From assembly GCA_022841745.1 (NCBI GenBank), contig JALHQW010000038.1, forward strand, positions 1 through 64,000: a stretch of DNA of 64,000 nucleotides, in the 5' to 3' direction. Under the pieces are notes generated by a model. It had not been told where the DNA came from, searched no databases, and saw nothing but the letters and a program-made list of their open reading frames with translations. This document shows, piece by piece, positions 17,696-26,894 of this stretch. The DNA comes from Saprospiraceae bacterium. GTDB taxonomy: Bacteria; Bacteroidota; Bacteroidia; Chitinophagales; Saprospiraceae. The number at the start of each line of letters is the position of its first letter. Position 1 is the first letter of the stretch. The position numbers and the translations under genes were made by a program.

Positions 17696-19171
17696 TCATT
17701 TATCCCACCAAACCTTCGTCAAAAAATCATCGGCACCCTGCCGGGCTATGGCCGCATTGATATGCTCCCCGTTCACCGAGAACTCCACTTGCGGGTACTT
17801 TAGCCGCCGGGGAATCACGCCACCCGTGGCATTCCCCGGAAAATTGGAGGCAGTGAGCACGGGGTAACCGCTGCGCCGCCAATTGGCGAAAGCCTCCAAC
17901 TCATTCAGGAAGGTGGCCGCCCAATACTGGGTGTTGATGCGTTCAAGGGCTTCTTCCGTATTGGTCGAGGCAAATGGATTAGCCGTTAAATAACCATCAA
18001 TATCCGCATCCGCAATGCTCGCAGAAGCATCGAACAATGCCAATTGCTTCATAGCTGCCCGGACGCCATTTTGAAAATGGGTGGCCGGGTCGTCACTGCT
18101 CCAGCCACGCACGGCTGCTTCGGCGAGCATAAGTTCCGCCTCGGCATACCCTTGCATCATCGTGGGCGTCCAGCGCTTCACCAAAGCCGGGTTGATGCGG
18201 CTGTAGGATTCCACCGTGGTATCGCCTGTCAAATCGGCGAGCATGTTCAGGTCAAGGCCGTTGGGCAGTCCCTTTGGCTCTCCGCCAGTGGCCACAAAGC
18301 TCAGCACGGGCAGGCGGGGGTCGTTGGCCGCTTTCATCCAATCCACGAAGGTTTTGCAGAGCCGCCCATTGTCTTCCACGGCCATGAAATAGCCAATGCC
18401 ATTTTGGACAAGGATATCGCCTTCGGAATGGGGCACGAGGGCGCTATCATCCAGCGAGGCCATCACGCCACCGGCGATGGCTTTTTTGGCCCAGGCTTCG
18501 GCAGCGGCGGGGTCGGCTTTTTCCATGCGCAGTGCGAGGCGCAGCATCATCGTGTTGCCGAAGCGCCGCCATTTTTCCACATCGCCGTGGAAGATGAAAT
18601 CGGCGTCGCCAATGAACGGCTTGGAGGCGTCAAGTGCCGTGGTTGCTGCTTCCAGCCCCGCCAACAGGTCGAGGTAGATGTCCTGCTGGCGGTCATAAAC
18701 GGGCTTGAAATTGCTGTCAATAAAGCCCCGTCCAGCCTCTGAATAGGGCACGTCGCCGTAGAGGTCGGTCAGGCGCTGGAACACCACGGCTTCCCAGATT
18801 CGGGCAGCGGCGTAGAGGTTCGATTGGGCGGGGTCGTCCTTTACCTTGTCGAGCACGGCGATCAGCGATTTCACCTCTTGCTTATAGCCGCCATTGAACA
18901 TGACGTCGTTATGGAAGCTGTTGTAAAAATACTTGTCGCCCTCCCAGTTGAAGGTGACGGCGGCGACATGCTGCACAAAACAGGAGGCATAAGCCATGAT
19001 TGGGCCTTCGCTTTGGTAAGGGTCACCAGCGCCTTGCAGCAGCGCCGTGGAGAACAGCAGCTTCAGCTCGATGTCGTTGGCGGTGGTCGGGTTGGTGTTG
19101 ATTTCCTCGAAGTCTTTGTCGCAAGCGGCGAGGAGGAAAAGGATGGGGATGAGAAGATTTAGCTTTTTCAT
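17696..19171 (-). CDS. SusD/RagB-like outer-membrane lipoprotein
   Basis: A 491-aa protein. Start at ATG 19171, which begins a lipoprotein signal 'LLIPILFLLAAC' (Cys about 17); the open frame extends 133 codons further upstream, but that part is antisense to another gene and carries no signal. Body features of the SusD-like_2 group: 'DFEEINTNPTT', 'FQRLTDLYGDVPYSEA', 'MLRLALRMEKADPAAAEAWA', 'TPTMMQGYAEAELMLAEA', and C-terminal 'RRLKYPQVEFSVN'. SusD proteins bind nutrients over their SusC partner. Its susC (20082-23165) lies upstream, but the two are separated by opposite-strand genes, so this gene needs its own promoter. Confidence 0.9.
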   Translation of the reverse strand: MKKLNLLIPILFLLAACDKDFEEINTNPTTANDIELKLLFSTALLQGAGDPYQSEGPIMAYASCFVQHVAAVTFNWEGDKYFYNSFHNDVMFNGGYKQEVKSLIAVLDKVKDDPAQSNLYAAARIWEAVVFQRLTDLYGDVPYSEAGRGFIDSNFKPVYDRQQDIYLDLLAGLEAATTALDASKPFIGDADFIFHGDVEKWRRFGNTMMLRLALRMEKADPAAAEAWAKKAIAGGVMASLDDSALVPHSEGDILVQNGIGYFMAVEDNGRLCKTFVDWMKAANDPRLPVLSFVATGGEPKGLPNGLDLNMLADLTGDTTVESYSRINPALVKRWTPTMMQGYAEAELMLAEAAVRGWSSDDPATHFQNGVRAAMKQLALFDASASIADADIDGYLTANPFASTNTEEALERINTQYWAATFLNELEAFANWRRSGYPVLTASNFPGNATGGVIPRRLKYPQVEFSVNGEHINAAIARQGADDFLTKVWWDK

Positions 19172-19232
19172 TTTCAATAGGTTTTGAAGAAGATGAATTA
19201 TATTTTTACGCCGAAAACGAAACAATAAAACA

Positions 19233-19673
19233 ATGAATTTCGAGCAACTACACACAGGAACAAACTGCAATTGTATCAAAAACGCAGAAGAAAATACCAT
19301 CCAGGTTTTCGCCCGAAAAATCGGTTCGGCTGCGCTCCAAACCAACGATTTCCTTTCGCATTGGGAAAAAGGAATATTTCCCGCTGAACTGAAAGCCTGC
19401 CAAAAAGTGTGTCTCCATAAGGGTCTTTCCATGAACTTGTGGAGTGAACCCAGCCGAAAACAGGTGTTCGAAAAATACCTGAATACCTTCCGTTTTGCCC
19501 CAAAATACAAGAACTGTATTTTGGTTTTTCGGGCCAAAGAGAATGCTGGAATTTTCGATGCTACACCCACTGAACGAGACCCTTTTCATTTTACTTTTTT
19601 CAAAAGCGACGATTTTTCCATAAATTTGTTAGATGTTTTGGAAATTTTTCCGCTTGAAAATCTCGAACCATGA
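19233..19673 (+). CDS. Unknown protein, first gene of two-gene cassette B
   Basis: A 146-aa protein without signal or membrane segment; several Cys near the N-terminus ('NCNCIK'). The C-terminal 'PFHFTFFKSDDFSINLLDVL' resembles the end of the first gene of cassette A. No family recognised. It starts 61 bp from the divergent susD-like gene, and its stop overlaps the start of the next gene (ATGA), indicating translational coupling. It lies inside what would otherwise be a susC-susD operon. Confidence 0.55.
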   Translation: MNFEQLHTGTNCNCIKNAEENTIQVFARKIGSAALQTNDFLSHWEKGIFPAELKACQKVCLHKGLSMNLWSEPSRKQVFEKYLNTFRFAPKYKNCILVFRAKENAGIFDATPTERDPFHFTFFKSDDFSINLLDVLEIFPLENLEP

Positions 19674-20059
19674 AAAATGGCAGCAATAGCCTTATTGTAA
19701 AGGCTCAAATACAAAGGGACTATACAGTTCTGCATTTCGATGAATTCCCCATTTTGCTTAGCGGGAAAAACCGATTTGCGGAGCAAGTGGTCGGCTCGCT
19801 AATTTGCGAACAACATGCAGAAGGCATGCTCGAATATTTTCACTCACTTGTCACAGCAGAAGATTTCGATGCCTTTATTCACCAAAAACTTACTTACCTC
19901 GACCTGATGAAAAAAGCCTTGCAGATATTTCACCTGAAAGTCAGCTATAAAGGCGAGATTTTAGTTTGCAAACAACTGGCTTTCAATCAAATACCTTCCG
20001 ACCATTTGCCTTCCAAATCCTCATTTTGTCCAACCCCGTTAGGTGTTCCTGCTTTTTGA
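19670..20059 (+). CDS. Unknown protein, second gene of two-gene cassette B
   Basis: A 129-aa soluble-looking protein, start overlapping the previous stop by four bases. 'YTVLHFDEFPILLSGKNR' and 'QIPSDHLPSKSSF' match, in the same order, conserved-looking parts of the second gene of cassette A (14482-15018), although this copy is shorter at the C-terminus. Family unknown. Its stop is 22 bp from the stop of the convergent susC gene. Read with its partner as a two-gene module. Confidence 0.55.
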   Translation: MKNGSNSLIVKAQIQRDYTVLHFDEFPILLSGKNRFAEQVVGSLICEQHAEGMLEYFHSLVTAEDFDAFIHQKLTYLDLMKKALQIFHLKVSYKGEILVCKQLAFNQIPSDHLPSKSSFCPTPLGVPAF

Positions 20060-20081
20060 CCGTTGTCAAATTGCTTTTTTT

Positions 20082-23000
20082 TCAAAACCGCACCCCCAAA
20101 TTCACCCCGAAACTCCTCGTCTGCGGCACGCCGAACAGCTCCAGCCCTTGGGCATTGGTATTGTTGTAGGTGCTTTCCGGGTCCACGTTTGGTACTTTCG
20201 ACCAGAGCAGCAGGAGGTTGCGGCCCACTGCCGAAACGGACACGCCAGCAATCGGGGCTTTCCCCAACCATTTTTTTGGAAAATTCAGCGTCAAAATCAC
20301 TTGCCGCAGCTTCGCAAAACTGGCGTCGTACACGAACTCTTCGGTGATGTTGTTGAACAGATGGGAATAGTAGGGCAACAGGTTTTCCTGGTTGAACGAG
20401 ACGGTGTTGGGCTCGCCCGTTTCCGTCACGCCCTTGCCCACAAAGCCCGTCTCCCGGCCTTCCAGCGTTTTTTTATGTTGGCCAAAAAGGTAGGCATAAG
20501 CGTTCGTCCCGGAAAAAATCTTCCCACCCGTTTTCACATCTATCAAAAAACTAAGGCTGAGTTGCCGCCAACTGACGGTGTTGGTGATGCCCCCGGTGAA
20601 GTCGTGGACGCCATTGCCAAGGATGACGTAGTCGCCTTTCAGCGGCATGCCATTGGCGCCAAAAACGATATTGCCCTTGTCGTCCCGCACGTATTCAAAG
20701 CCCTTGATGACGCTGGCCGGATGCCCGACTTCATGGTGGATAAATGCGGTGAACGTGCGGCTGGCGTCCACCTGGATGTCGTTCACGCCCTCGCCCAAAT
20801 TGGTCACTTCGTTCCAATTTTTGGCGGCATTGAGCGAAACGTTCCATGTCCAGTCCTTTGATTGCCAGGGAGTTATGTTCAAAAGCCCCTCAATGCCCTT
20901 GTTGCGGATTTCGCCTTCTTTGGAGTAGGCGGATTCGTAGCCACTGGCATTGGAGATGGTTTGAATGATGATGTCGTTGAAGCTGTTGCGGGAGTATCCA
21001 GCCAGTTCCAGCCCAAGGCGGTTGTGGAAAAACCGCATTTCAAACCCGGCCTCCAGTTCCCTTGACGTGGAAGGGGCGAGTGCCCGGTCGGGAACCCGAT
21101 AGTTGGTGATGACGCCGAGCGGCTGCCCCTGAAAACCTTGCCCCGAAAGCTGGTAAGTGAGGTCGAGGGCGTAGGGGTCCACATCGCCGCTCACCTCGGC
21201 CCAATTGCTGTACACCTTTCCGTAGCTGATGAAATCAGGCAAGTTGAACAGTTCCGAAAAGACGAAACTCAGCCCAACGGAGGGGTAAAACAGGTTGTTG
21301 GCGTCGGTGGGAAGGGTGCTGAACCAATCGTTGCGGCCCGTGAGCGTGAGGTAAAGCCAGCGTTCATAGTGGAGGGTTGCGGAGCCAAAAACGGAATTGA
21401 CACGGCGCTTCGACAGGCCGTACCAGTTGAATTGGTTGGCCGTGTTTTGCACGGTTTGGAGGCCCTTGATATTGAACTTGTTGCCGCCTATGCCCGTGTA
21501 TTCGTAGGTATTGTCCATTCGGTTTGCGCCAGCAAAAACATCGAAACCGAAGCCACTGTCAAAATCGTGGCGGCTGCCGAGCAGGAAGTCGGCGTTGGTA
21601 TGCGTATTGGAAATGGTCTGGTCGGTCATGCCGCCATCGGGGTTGAAGGCCGTGCCCGCTGGGGTGATGTCCAGGCGGCGGCTATTGAAATAGTCGGTGC
21701 CGATGCGCCCTTGAAGGTAGGCCCAGCCGAGGTCGTAGCGCAGCATGGCCGAGCCAATGATGCGGTTCAGGTTGTCCTCCGTCTTGAAATGCGAAGTGGC
21801 CCAGTAGGGATTGGTGATGTACGGGTTGACGTTCATGCCAAGCTCGGTGCCGTCCGCTTTGGAGCCATCGCCGTTTGGCCCTTTGAGCGCCTCCACGGGC
21901 ACATTTGGCGGCAGTACGCCAATGGCATAATTTGGGTTGCCAGGGCTGTCCGACATGCGGGGACGGTTGCCGGAGTCCTCCAACACATAGCGGGCAGTCA
22001 CCTCTACGGTCAGGTTTTTCAGCACTTCGCCGCCCAAGGCGAGGGTGAAGGTCTTGCGGTTGAAGGTAGTGTTTGGAACAATAAAATCATTGTCGAGGTG
22101 GGAAAAACCGAAGCGCCAGTTGAGCTGCTGGCTGCCGCCTGTGAGTGCGACGGAGTTGCTGACGGTCTTTCCGTTTTGGTAAAACTTGCGGAAATTGTCC
22201 TTCACCGGAGAGTAGGGCCGCACCACGCCATCGAACTGGACGAGCGGCTCGCCATCGAGCCGGGGGCCCCAATTGAACCAGTTGCTGCCGAAGGCGTCGT
22301 CCTTCGAGCCGGGCTTCCAAGGCCCCCAGCCCTGCCCGTATTCCTGCTGGAAGTCGTAGTGGGTGAGCGGCTGGTCTATGGTGAAATTGGAGTTCAGCTC
22401 AACGCCGATGCCCGCCCCGCTGCCCTTGGAAGGGGGAGTGCCACGCTTGGTGGTAATCAGGATGACGCCGTTGCTGGCACGGGAGCCGTAGAGGGCTGCG
22501 GCGGCATTGCCTTTCAGCACCGATATTTTGTCAATATCGTCGGGGTTGAGGCTGCTTAGGCCATCGCCCCAGTCCTGTCCGCCCCAAAGGCTGGCGCTGC
22601 CGAGCGTGGTGTTGTCCATTGGCACACCATCAATGACGAACAGCGGCTGGTTGTCCCGTGAAACGGAGTGGTATCCTCGGATGACGATGCGGGTGGAGCC
22701 GCCGGGGCCTGAGCCTACATTGCTCACATTGACACCTGGCACGAGGCCGGCAAGGGCGTCGCCAAGGTTGCTTTCCCGTGCGAGCGAGAGTGGCTCGGCG
22801 TCTATTTGGGCATGGGTGTAGGCGAGCGCGTCCTTCTCTTTGTTGATGCCAAGGGCAGCGACGACAACTTCGTCCAAATCAACGCCCGTCCATAAGGTCA
22901 CGTCAAGCCTGCCCGCTGACTTGACCTTGACAGTGTAGGTCGTAAACCCGACCATCGAGAATTGTAACAGGGCGGACTCCGGGACGATAATCGAATAATC

Positions 23001-23165
23001 GCCGTTCTCATCTGTAACTGTACCGGTTTGGGTGTTTTTCACAATGATATTCACGCCGGGAATGGGGGCCCCTCCCTCATCCGTCACCCTTCCGGTAACC
23101 TGCGACTGGGCGTGGGTAAAGCAATTGGCCATTAAGGCAAAAATGGTAATCATCAAAATTTTCAT
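20082..23165 (-). CDS. SusC/RagA-family TonB-linked outer-membrane transporter
   Basis: A 1027-aa protein. Signal peptide (residues 1-19), then a CarboxypepD_reg-like domain ('QVTGRVTDEGGAPIPGVNI', about 21-105), TonB box-like 'LDEVVVAALGINKEK', a plug with 'PLFVIDGVPMDN' and 'DIDKISVLKGNAAAALYGSR' (SusC signature), and a large beta-barrel ending 'RSFGVNLGVRF' with a terminal Phe. It imports substrate, probably oligosaccharide or peptide, delivered by the SusD-like lipoprotein encoded 0.9 kb downstream. No sigma/anti-sigma pair or glycosidase lies beside it, so the substrate cannot be inferred; a protease (tricorn-like) is upstream. Confidence 0.93.
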   Translation of the reverse strand: MKILMITIFALMANCFTHAQSQVTGRVTDEGGAPIPGVNIIVKNTQTGTVTDENGDYSIIVPESALLQFSMVGFTTYTVKVKSAGRLDVTLWTGVDLDEVVVAALGINKEKDALAYTHAQIDAEPLSLARESNLGDALAGLVPGVNVSNVGSGPGGSTRIVIRGYHSVSRDNQPLFVIDGVPMDNTTLGSASLWGGQDWGDGLSSLNPDDIDKISVLKGNAAAALYGSRASNGVILITTKRGTPPSKGSGAGIGVELNSNFTIDQPLTHYDFQQEYGQGWGPWKPGSKDDAFGSNWFNWGPRLDGEPLVQFDGVVRPYSPVKDNFRKFYQNGKTVSNSVALTGGSQQLNWRFGFSHLDNDFIVPNTTFNRKTFTLALGGEVLKNLTVEVTARYVLEDSGNRPRMSDSPGNPNYAIGVLPPNVPVEALKGPNGDGSKADGTELGMNVNPYITNPYWATSHFKTEDNLNRIIGSAMLRYDLGWAYLQGRIGTDYFNSRRLDITPAGTAFNPDGGMTDQTISNTHTNADFLLGSRHDFDSGFGFDVFAGANRMDNTYEYTGIGGNKFNIKGLQTVQNTANQFNWYGLSKRRVNSVFGSATLHYERWLYLTLTGRNDWFSTLPTDANNLFYPSVGLSFVFSELFNLPDFISYGKVYSNWAEVSGDVDPYALDLTYQLSGQGFQGQPLGVITNYRVPDRALAPSTSRELEAGFEMRFFHNRLGLELAGYSRNSFNDIIIQTISNASGYESAYSKEGEIRNKGIEGLLNITPWQSKDWTWNVSLNAAKNWNEVTNLGEGVNDIQVDASRTFTAFIHHEVGHPASVIKGFEYVRDDKGNIVFGANGMPLKGDYVILGNGVHDFTGGITNTVSWRQLSLSFLIDVKTGGKIFSGTNAYAYLFGQHKKTLEGRETGFVGKGVTETGEPNTVSFNQENLLPYYSHLFNNITEEFVYDASFAKLRQVILTLNFPKKWLGKAPIAGVSVSAVGRNLLLLWSKVPNVDPESTYNNTNAQGLELFGVPQTRSFGVNLGVRF

Positions 23166-23474
23166 AAAGTATAGGGTTTAGGTGTAAAGAAAAATCTTCT
23201 GGCATTGCTTGGAGTACTCAACTTGTCAAAGAGCTTTTGGGGAAAAGTTGAACTGAAAATCTGACGCTAATTTAATTATGAATTTCAAATGCTAAGTTTA
23301 TTGTTCAACAAATTGGAAGGAGGTTAAAAAGATGCATGGGTAGGTAAAATTTGGAATTCATTACATTTTTACAAAAACTCAATCCTTTTCCACAAAAAAG
23401 CGGCAGCACCTCCAAAAAGATGCCGCCGCTTCTCTCACAATTTCTCAATTTCCAAATTTCTAATTTCCAACACC
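23166..23474. other. Region between tricorn-like and susC genes
   Basis: 309 bp holding the tricorn-gene terminator (23394-23431), a low-complexity word run (TTTCTCAATTTCC-like, 23434-23472), and the susC leader. No ECF-type motif of the kind found at 40-61 kb was seen here. Confidence 0.5.
23394..23431 (-). terminator. Rho-independent terminator of the tricorn-like gene
   Basis: On the minus strand, arms AAGCGGCGGCA and TGCTGCCGCTT form a stem (one mismatch), followed by a T-run; it lies 44 bp past the stop codon. Confidence 0.7.
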
Positions 23475-26400
23475 TCACCCCTTCGGCCTCCGCACCTTCA
23501 CCGGGTCGGCGGGTTGCGGTAGCAGCTTCACCTCCTGCGTTTTCAGCAGTTCCAGCGCTTGCTTCACCCCTACTTCGAGCTGCGGATCGTGGCCTTCGTT
23601 GACGAGCTTCGGCGTCATGTCCACCTCCACATCGGGGGCCACGCCCTCGTTCTCCACGTCCCATTCTCCTTGCAGGTTGTAGAAACCGCCACGGGGAGCC
23701 GTGATGCCCCCGCCGTCCACCAGGCCGGGCACGTCCCAAATGCCGACGAGGCCGCCCCAGGTCTTTTTGCCGACCAGCGGGCCTATTTTCTTGAAGCGGA
23801 ACATGTACGGTAGCATATCCCCGCCGCTGCCCGCCATTTCGTTGATGAGCATGACCTTCGGGCCGTGGATGGCTGCGTCCTGTGAGAGCATCGGCTGCTT
23901 GTCGCCCACAGGGTTGTTGAAATAGCCGAAATGCGTCCTTGACAGCACTTCCACGATATAGTCGGCGATATAGCCGCCTTGGTTGAAGCGTTCGTCAATC
24001 ACTGCCCCCTTCTTGTCCTTTTGGGCAAAATACCAGCGGTTGAAATAGGTGTATCCCTCACCGCCCGTGTTGGGCACCCAAACGTAAGCGAGCTTGCCGC
24101 CGCTGAGTTCGTCCACCTTGCGGCGGTTGCTTTCCACCCATTCGAGTTGGCGCAGGCCGCCCTCGTCGGCCACGGGCACCACGGTGACTTCCCGTGCGCC
24201 ATCGGTGCTGGGCTTGCTGTTGATTAAAAGGCGGGTCTGCTTGCCCGCCGTTCTGTCGAAGGCGCTGTAAACATTGGTCGTGGCATCAATCGGTACACCG
24301 TTCACGGCCAGCAGGTAGTCGCCCTGATTCACATCCACGCCGGGCTGCGTGAGGGGCGCTTTCAGCGTCGGGTTCCAGTTTTCGCCGTTGAAGATTTTTG
24401 CGAAGCGGTACTTGCCGTTGCTGATTTCGTAGTTGGCACCGAGCAGGCCCACGGGCACCCTGTCCACGTCGGGATAGTCGCCGCCGCCCACGAAGGAGTG
24501 GCCAATGCTGGTCTCGCCTCCGAAGATGTCGAGCAGGTAGTTCAAATCGGAACGGTGGCGCACGCTTTCCACCCAGGGCGAGTAGGTTTTCCAAGCCCAA
24601 TCCAGGTTGAGGCCGTGCACGTTTTCCACATAAAAATAGTCCCGCTGGTAGCGCCAAGCCTCCCGGAAAATCTGCCGGGCCTCGGCCAATGGGTCCACTT
24701 TCACCTGCATTTCGGAGAGGTTGAGTTTTCCATCGCCCGGCTTGGGCGTACCGGTGGCATCCACGATTCCCCAGCTGTTGTCGGGCGTTCCGTAGAGCAT
24801 TTTCTTGCCGTCGGCACTGAGGTCAAAGCGGGTCAGGCCGCCCATCACTTCCTCCGATTTGCGCTCCTTCATTTTATAGCGGCCTACGGCAAATGTTGCC
24901 CCGAAAGTGACATTCGGGTCTGCCTGCCATTCGCCATAAAACAGCACGCCCTCCTCGCCAGCGGCGAGGTAGAAATAGTTTTTGGCGGGCAGGGCGAGGG
25001 CGAGTATGCGCTGCCCGATGCCGTCGAAATCAATGTTCACCTTCACCTTGGCAGTGTCCTTTTTCGTGGTGTCGGGCTTCTCCTCCTCGTCGCTCAGGGG
25101 CTTCAGGGGGGAAGGGTCTTTTTTGGATAAAACGGCGACATAGATGCTTTGGGTGGAAACCCGGCTGTACGAACTGAGGTCGAGCCAGCCCACGCCAAGG
25201 GCGAAGTCGGTGCTGGAAAGGAAGTAGATGTACTTGCCGCTTTTGTCCCAGGTCGGCGACTTGCAGTTCGACATGCCGTCGGTGAACTGCGTGGCTTTTT
25301 TCTGCTCCAACGAATAGACGAAGATGGTGTTGAACTCGTTTTTCAGCCGCTTGGAATAGGCAATCCATTTCGAGTCCGGCGACCAAGCGGGGTAGATGTT
25401 CCGCTCCGGGTGCGCCGAGCCTTCGTTGTCCACCAAGGTCGCTTTGCCGGAGGCGATTTCGACGTACCAAAGGTTTCGGTCGGCATCGCCGAAGCCGAGG
25501 TTTTTCGAATCCGGCGACCAGACGGGCGTGTAGTAGAACGTGGGGTTTTTCAGCGCAATCTTCTTTTCTATTTTGCCAAAATTATCGGCAATGACGAGTT
25601 GGTACTCGCCGCTTTCGTCACTGAAATAGGCGAATTTTTCGCCATCCGGCGAACAGGATGGGCTGCGGTCGGCCACGCCCGTGCTGTTGGTCAAATTGCG
25701 CACATCGCCCTTCTCGGCGGGCACGCTGAACACGTCGCCACGGGCGGCCAACAGCACCCGTTTTCCCGAAGGGGAAATCGAATAATCACCGACGCTGCCG
25801 TCCACTTTTTCCCAATGCGGCCTCGCCCAAGCGAAGTCGCCCTCCACGGTGATGTTGAGTTTTTTAGGCTCACCACCCTTGGTGTCGAGGGTGTGGAGGA
25901 AGCCGCCGTTTTCAAAGATGAGCAGACCGCCACCAGCCCCGAGGTTTTTGCAATCGAAGTCCTTGAACTTCGTCACCTGTCGCAACTGCTTGGTTTTCAA
26001 GGAATAAGCCCAGACGTTCATGGCGTAGTCACGGTCAGAAAGGAAGAACACCTCGTCGCCGACCCATTGTGGATGCTGGTCATTGGCACCGTCCCAAGGC
26101 AGTTTTTCCTCTTCAAAACTGGTCAGGTCAATGATTCGGATAGGCCCGTTCTGCCCGCCCCGGTAGTTGCGGAACTCGACCTCCCAAGGGAAGACCATCT
26201 GGTAGGCGAAGCGCTTGCCGTCTGGCGAGTGGCCACCCTCCCAGACTCGTGGGATGCGCAGCGATTCCTCCAACCCCTTGCCGTCGGTGGACACCTTCCA
26301 GAAATGGTCGGGCATGCTGTAAGGCGCATTGTGCCTGCCACTGGCAAAGACGACGTGCTTGCCATCTGGCGTCCAGCCCTTCACGATATCCGGCAGCGGG

Positions 26401-26720
26401 TGCCAGGTAAGGCGTTTGGGTTCACCACCCTGCACAGGCACGGTGAACACGTCGTAGTTGCCGTCGTACTCTGCGGAAAAGGCCACCATATTGCCATCCG
26501 GCGAAAAATGGGGGTTGCCCTCTTGGCCCACGTGGGTGGTCAGACGGCGAACGTTCTTGCCGTCATGGTCGGCCAGCCACACGTCGCCCGCATAGGAGAA
26601 GGCGATGTGCGTGGCCGAGATGGCAGGGGTGCGGAGAAGGCGAGTTGCTTGCGCAATAGCTTGATTTTCAAGGAGAAGGCACAGCATGAAGGCTGCAAAT
26701 AGGGGGAGTTGAGTTTTCAT
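23475..26720 (-). CDS. Tricorn-like S41-family protease, secreted
   Basis: A 1081-aa protein with a signal peptide (MKTQLPLFAAFMLCLLLENQAIAQ region). The N-terminal part is beta-propeller repeats of the tricorn/WD40-like type ('NPHFSPDGNMVAFSAEYDGN', 'RSPSCSPDGEKFAYFSDES', 'YTPVWSPDSKNLGFGDADRN'). The C-terminal part has a helical bundle, a PDZ-like domain ('VDVNQGDYLLAVNGVPID') and a protease core: His in 'TSIGHSFVGGGDYPD', Ser in 'NEMAGSGGDMLPYMFR', Glu in 'VENEGVAPDVEVDM'. Tricorn enzymes degrade peptides of medium length; this secreted form probably works in the periplasm or outside. Monocistronic, with its own terminator. Confidence 0.9.
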   Translation of the reverse strand: MKTQLPLFAAFMLCLLLENQAIAQATRLLRTPAISATHIAFSYAGDVWLADHDGKNVRRLTTHVGQEGNPHFSPDGNMVAFSAEYDGNYDVFTVPVQGGEPKRLTWHPLPDIVKGWTPDGKHVVFASGRHNAPYSMPDHFWKVSTDGKGLEESLRIPRVWEGGHSPDGKRFAYQMVFPWEVEFRNYRGGQNGPIRIIDLTSFEEEKLPWDGANDQHPQWVGDEVFFLSDRDYAMNVWAYSLKTKQLRQVTKFKDFDCKNLGAGGGLLIFENGGFLHTLDTKGGEPKKLNITVEGDFAWARPHWEKVDGSVGDYSISPSGKRVLLAARGDVFSVPAEKGDVRNLTNSTGVADRSPSCSPDGEKFAYFSDESGEYQLVIADNFGKIEKKIALKNPTFYYTPVWSPDSKNLGFGDADRNLWYVEIASGKATLVDNEGSAHPERNIYPAWSPDSKWIAYSKRLKNEFNTIFVYSLEQKKATQFTDGMSNCKSPTWDKSGKYIYFLSSTDFALGVGWLDLSSYSRVSTQSIYVAVLSKKDPSPLKPLSDEEEKPDTTKKDTAKVKVNIDFDGIGQRILALALPAKNYFYLAAGEEGVLFYGEWQADPNVTFGATFAVGRYKMKERKSEEVMGGLTRFDLSADGKKMLYGTPDNSWGIVDATGTPKPGDGKLNLSEMQVKVDPLAEARQIFREAWRYQRDYFYVENVHGLNLDWAWKTYSPWVESVRHRSDLNYLLDIFGGETSIGHSFVGGGDYPDVDRVPVGLLGANYEISNGKYRFAKIFNGENWNPTLKAPLTQPGVDVNQGDYLLAVNGVPIDATTNVYSAFDRTAGKQTRLLINSKPSTDGAREVTVVPVADEGGLRQLEWVESNRRKVDELSGGKLAYVWVPNTGGEGYTYFNRWYFAQKDKKGAVIDERFNQGGYIADYIVEVLSRTHFGYFNNPVGDKQPMLSQDAAIHGPKVMLINEMAGSGGDMLPYMFRFKKIGPLVGKKTWGGLVGIWDVPGLVDGGGITAPRGGFYNLQGEWDVENEGVAPDVEVDMTPKLVNEGHDPQLEVGVKQALELLKTQEVKLLPQPADPVKVRRPKG

Positions 26721-26894
26721 TTAATTGTTGTTTGTTTTAGCAAGGCAGAAAGCTACAGCATAAATGCAAATGCAAAGTAGTTGGGATCAGATTTTAATTG
26801 ACATTCGATTGTGCGGTATGACTATTGGCAGGCGGTGAAGCGCACCGGGTTTCGAGGAGTTCGCCAACTATTCTGAGGCGAAACACAACCAATA

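Noticed and set aside
19171-19570. N-terminal extension of the SusD-like protein
   Set aside because: The extra 133 codons are antisense to cassette B and precede a perfect lipoprotein signal peptide.
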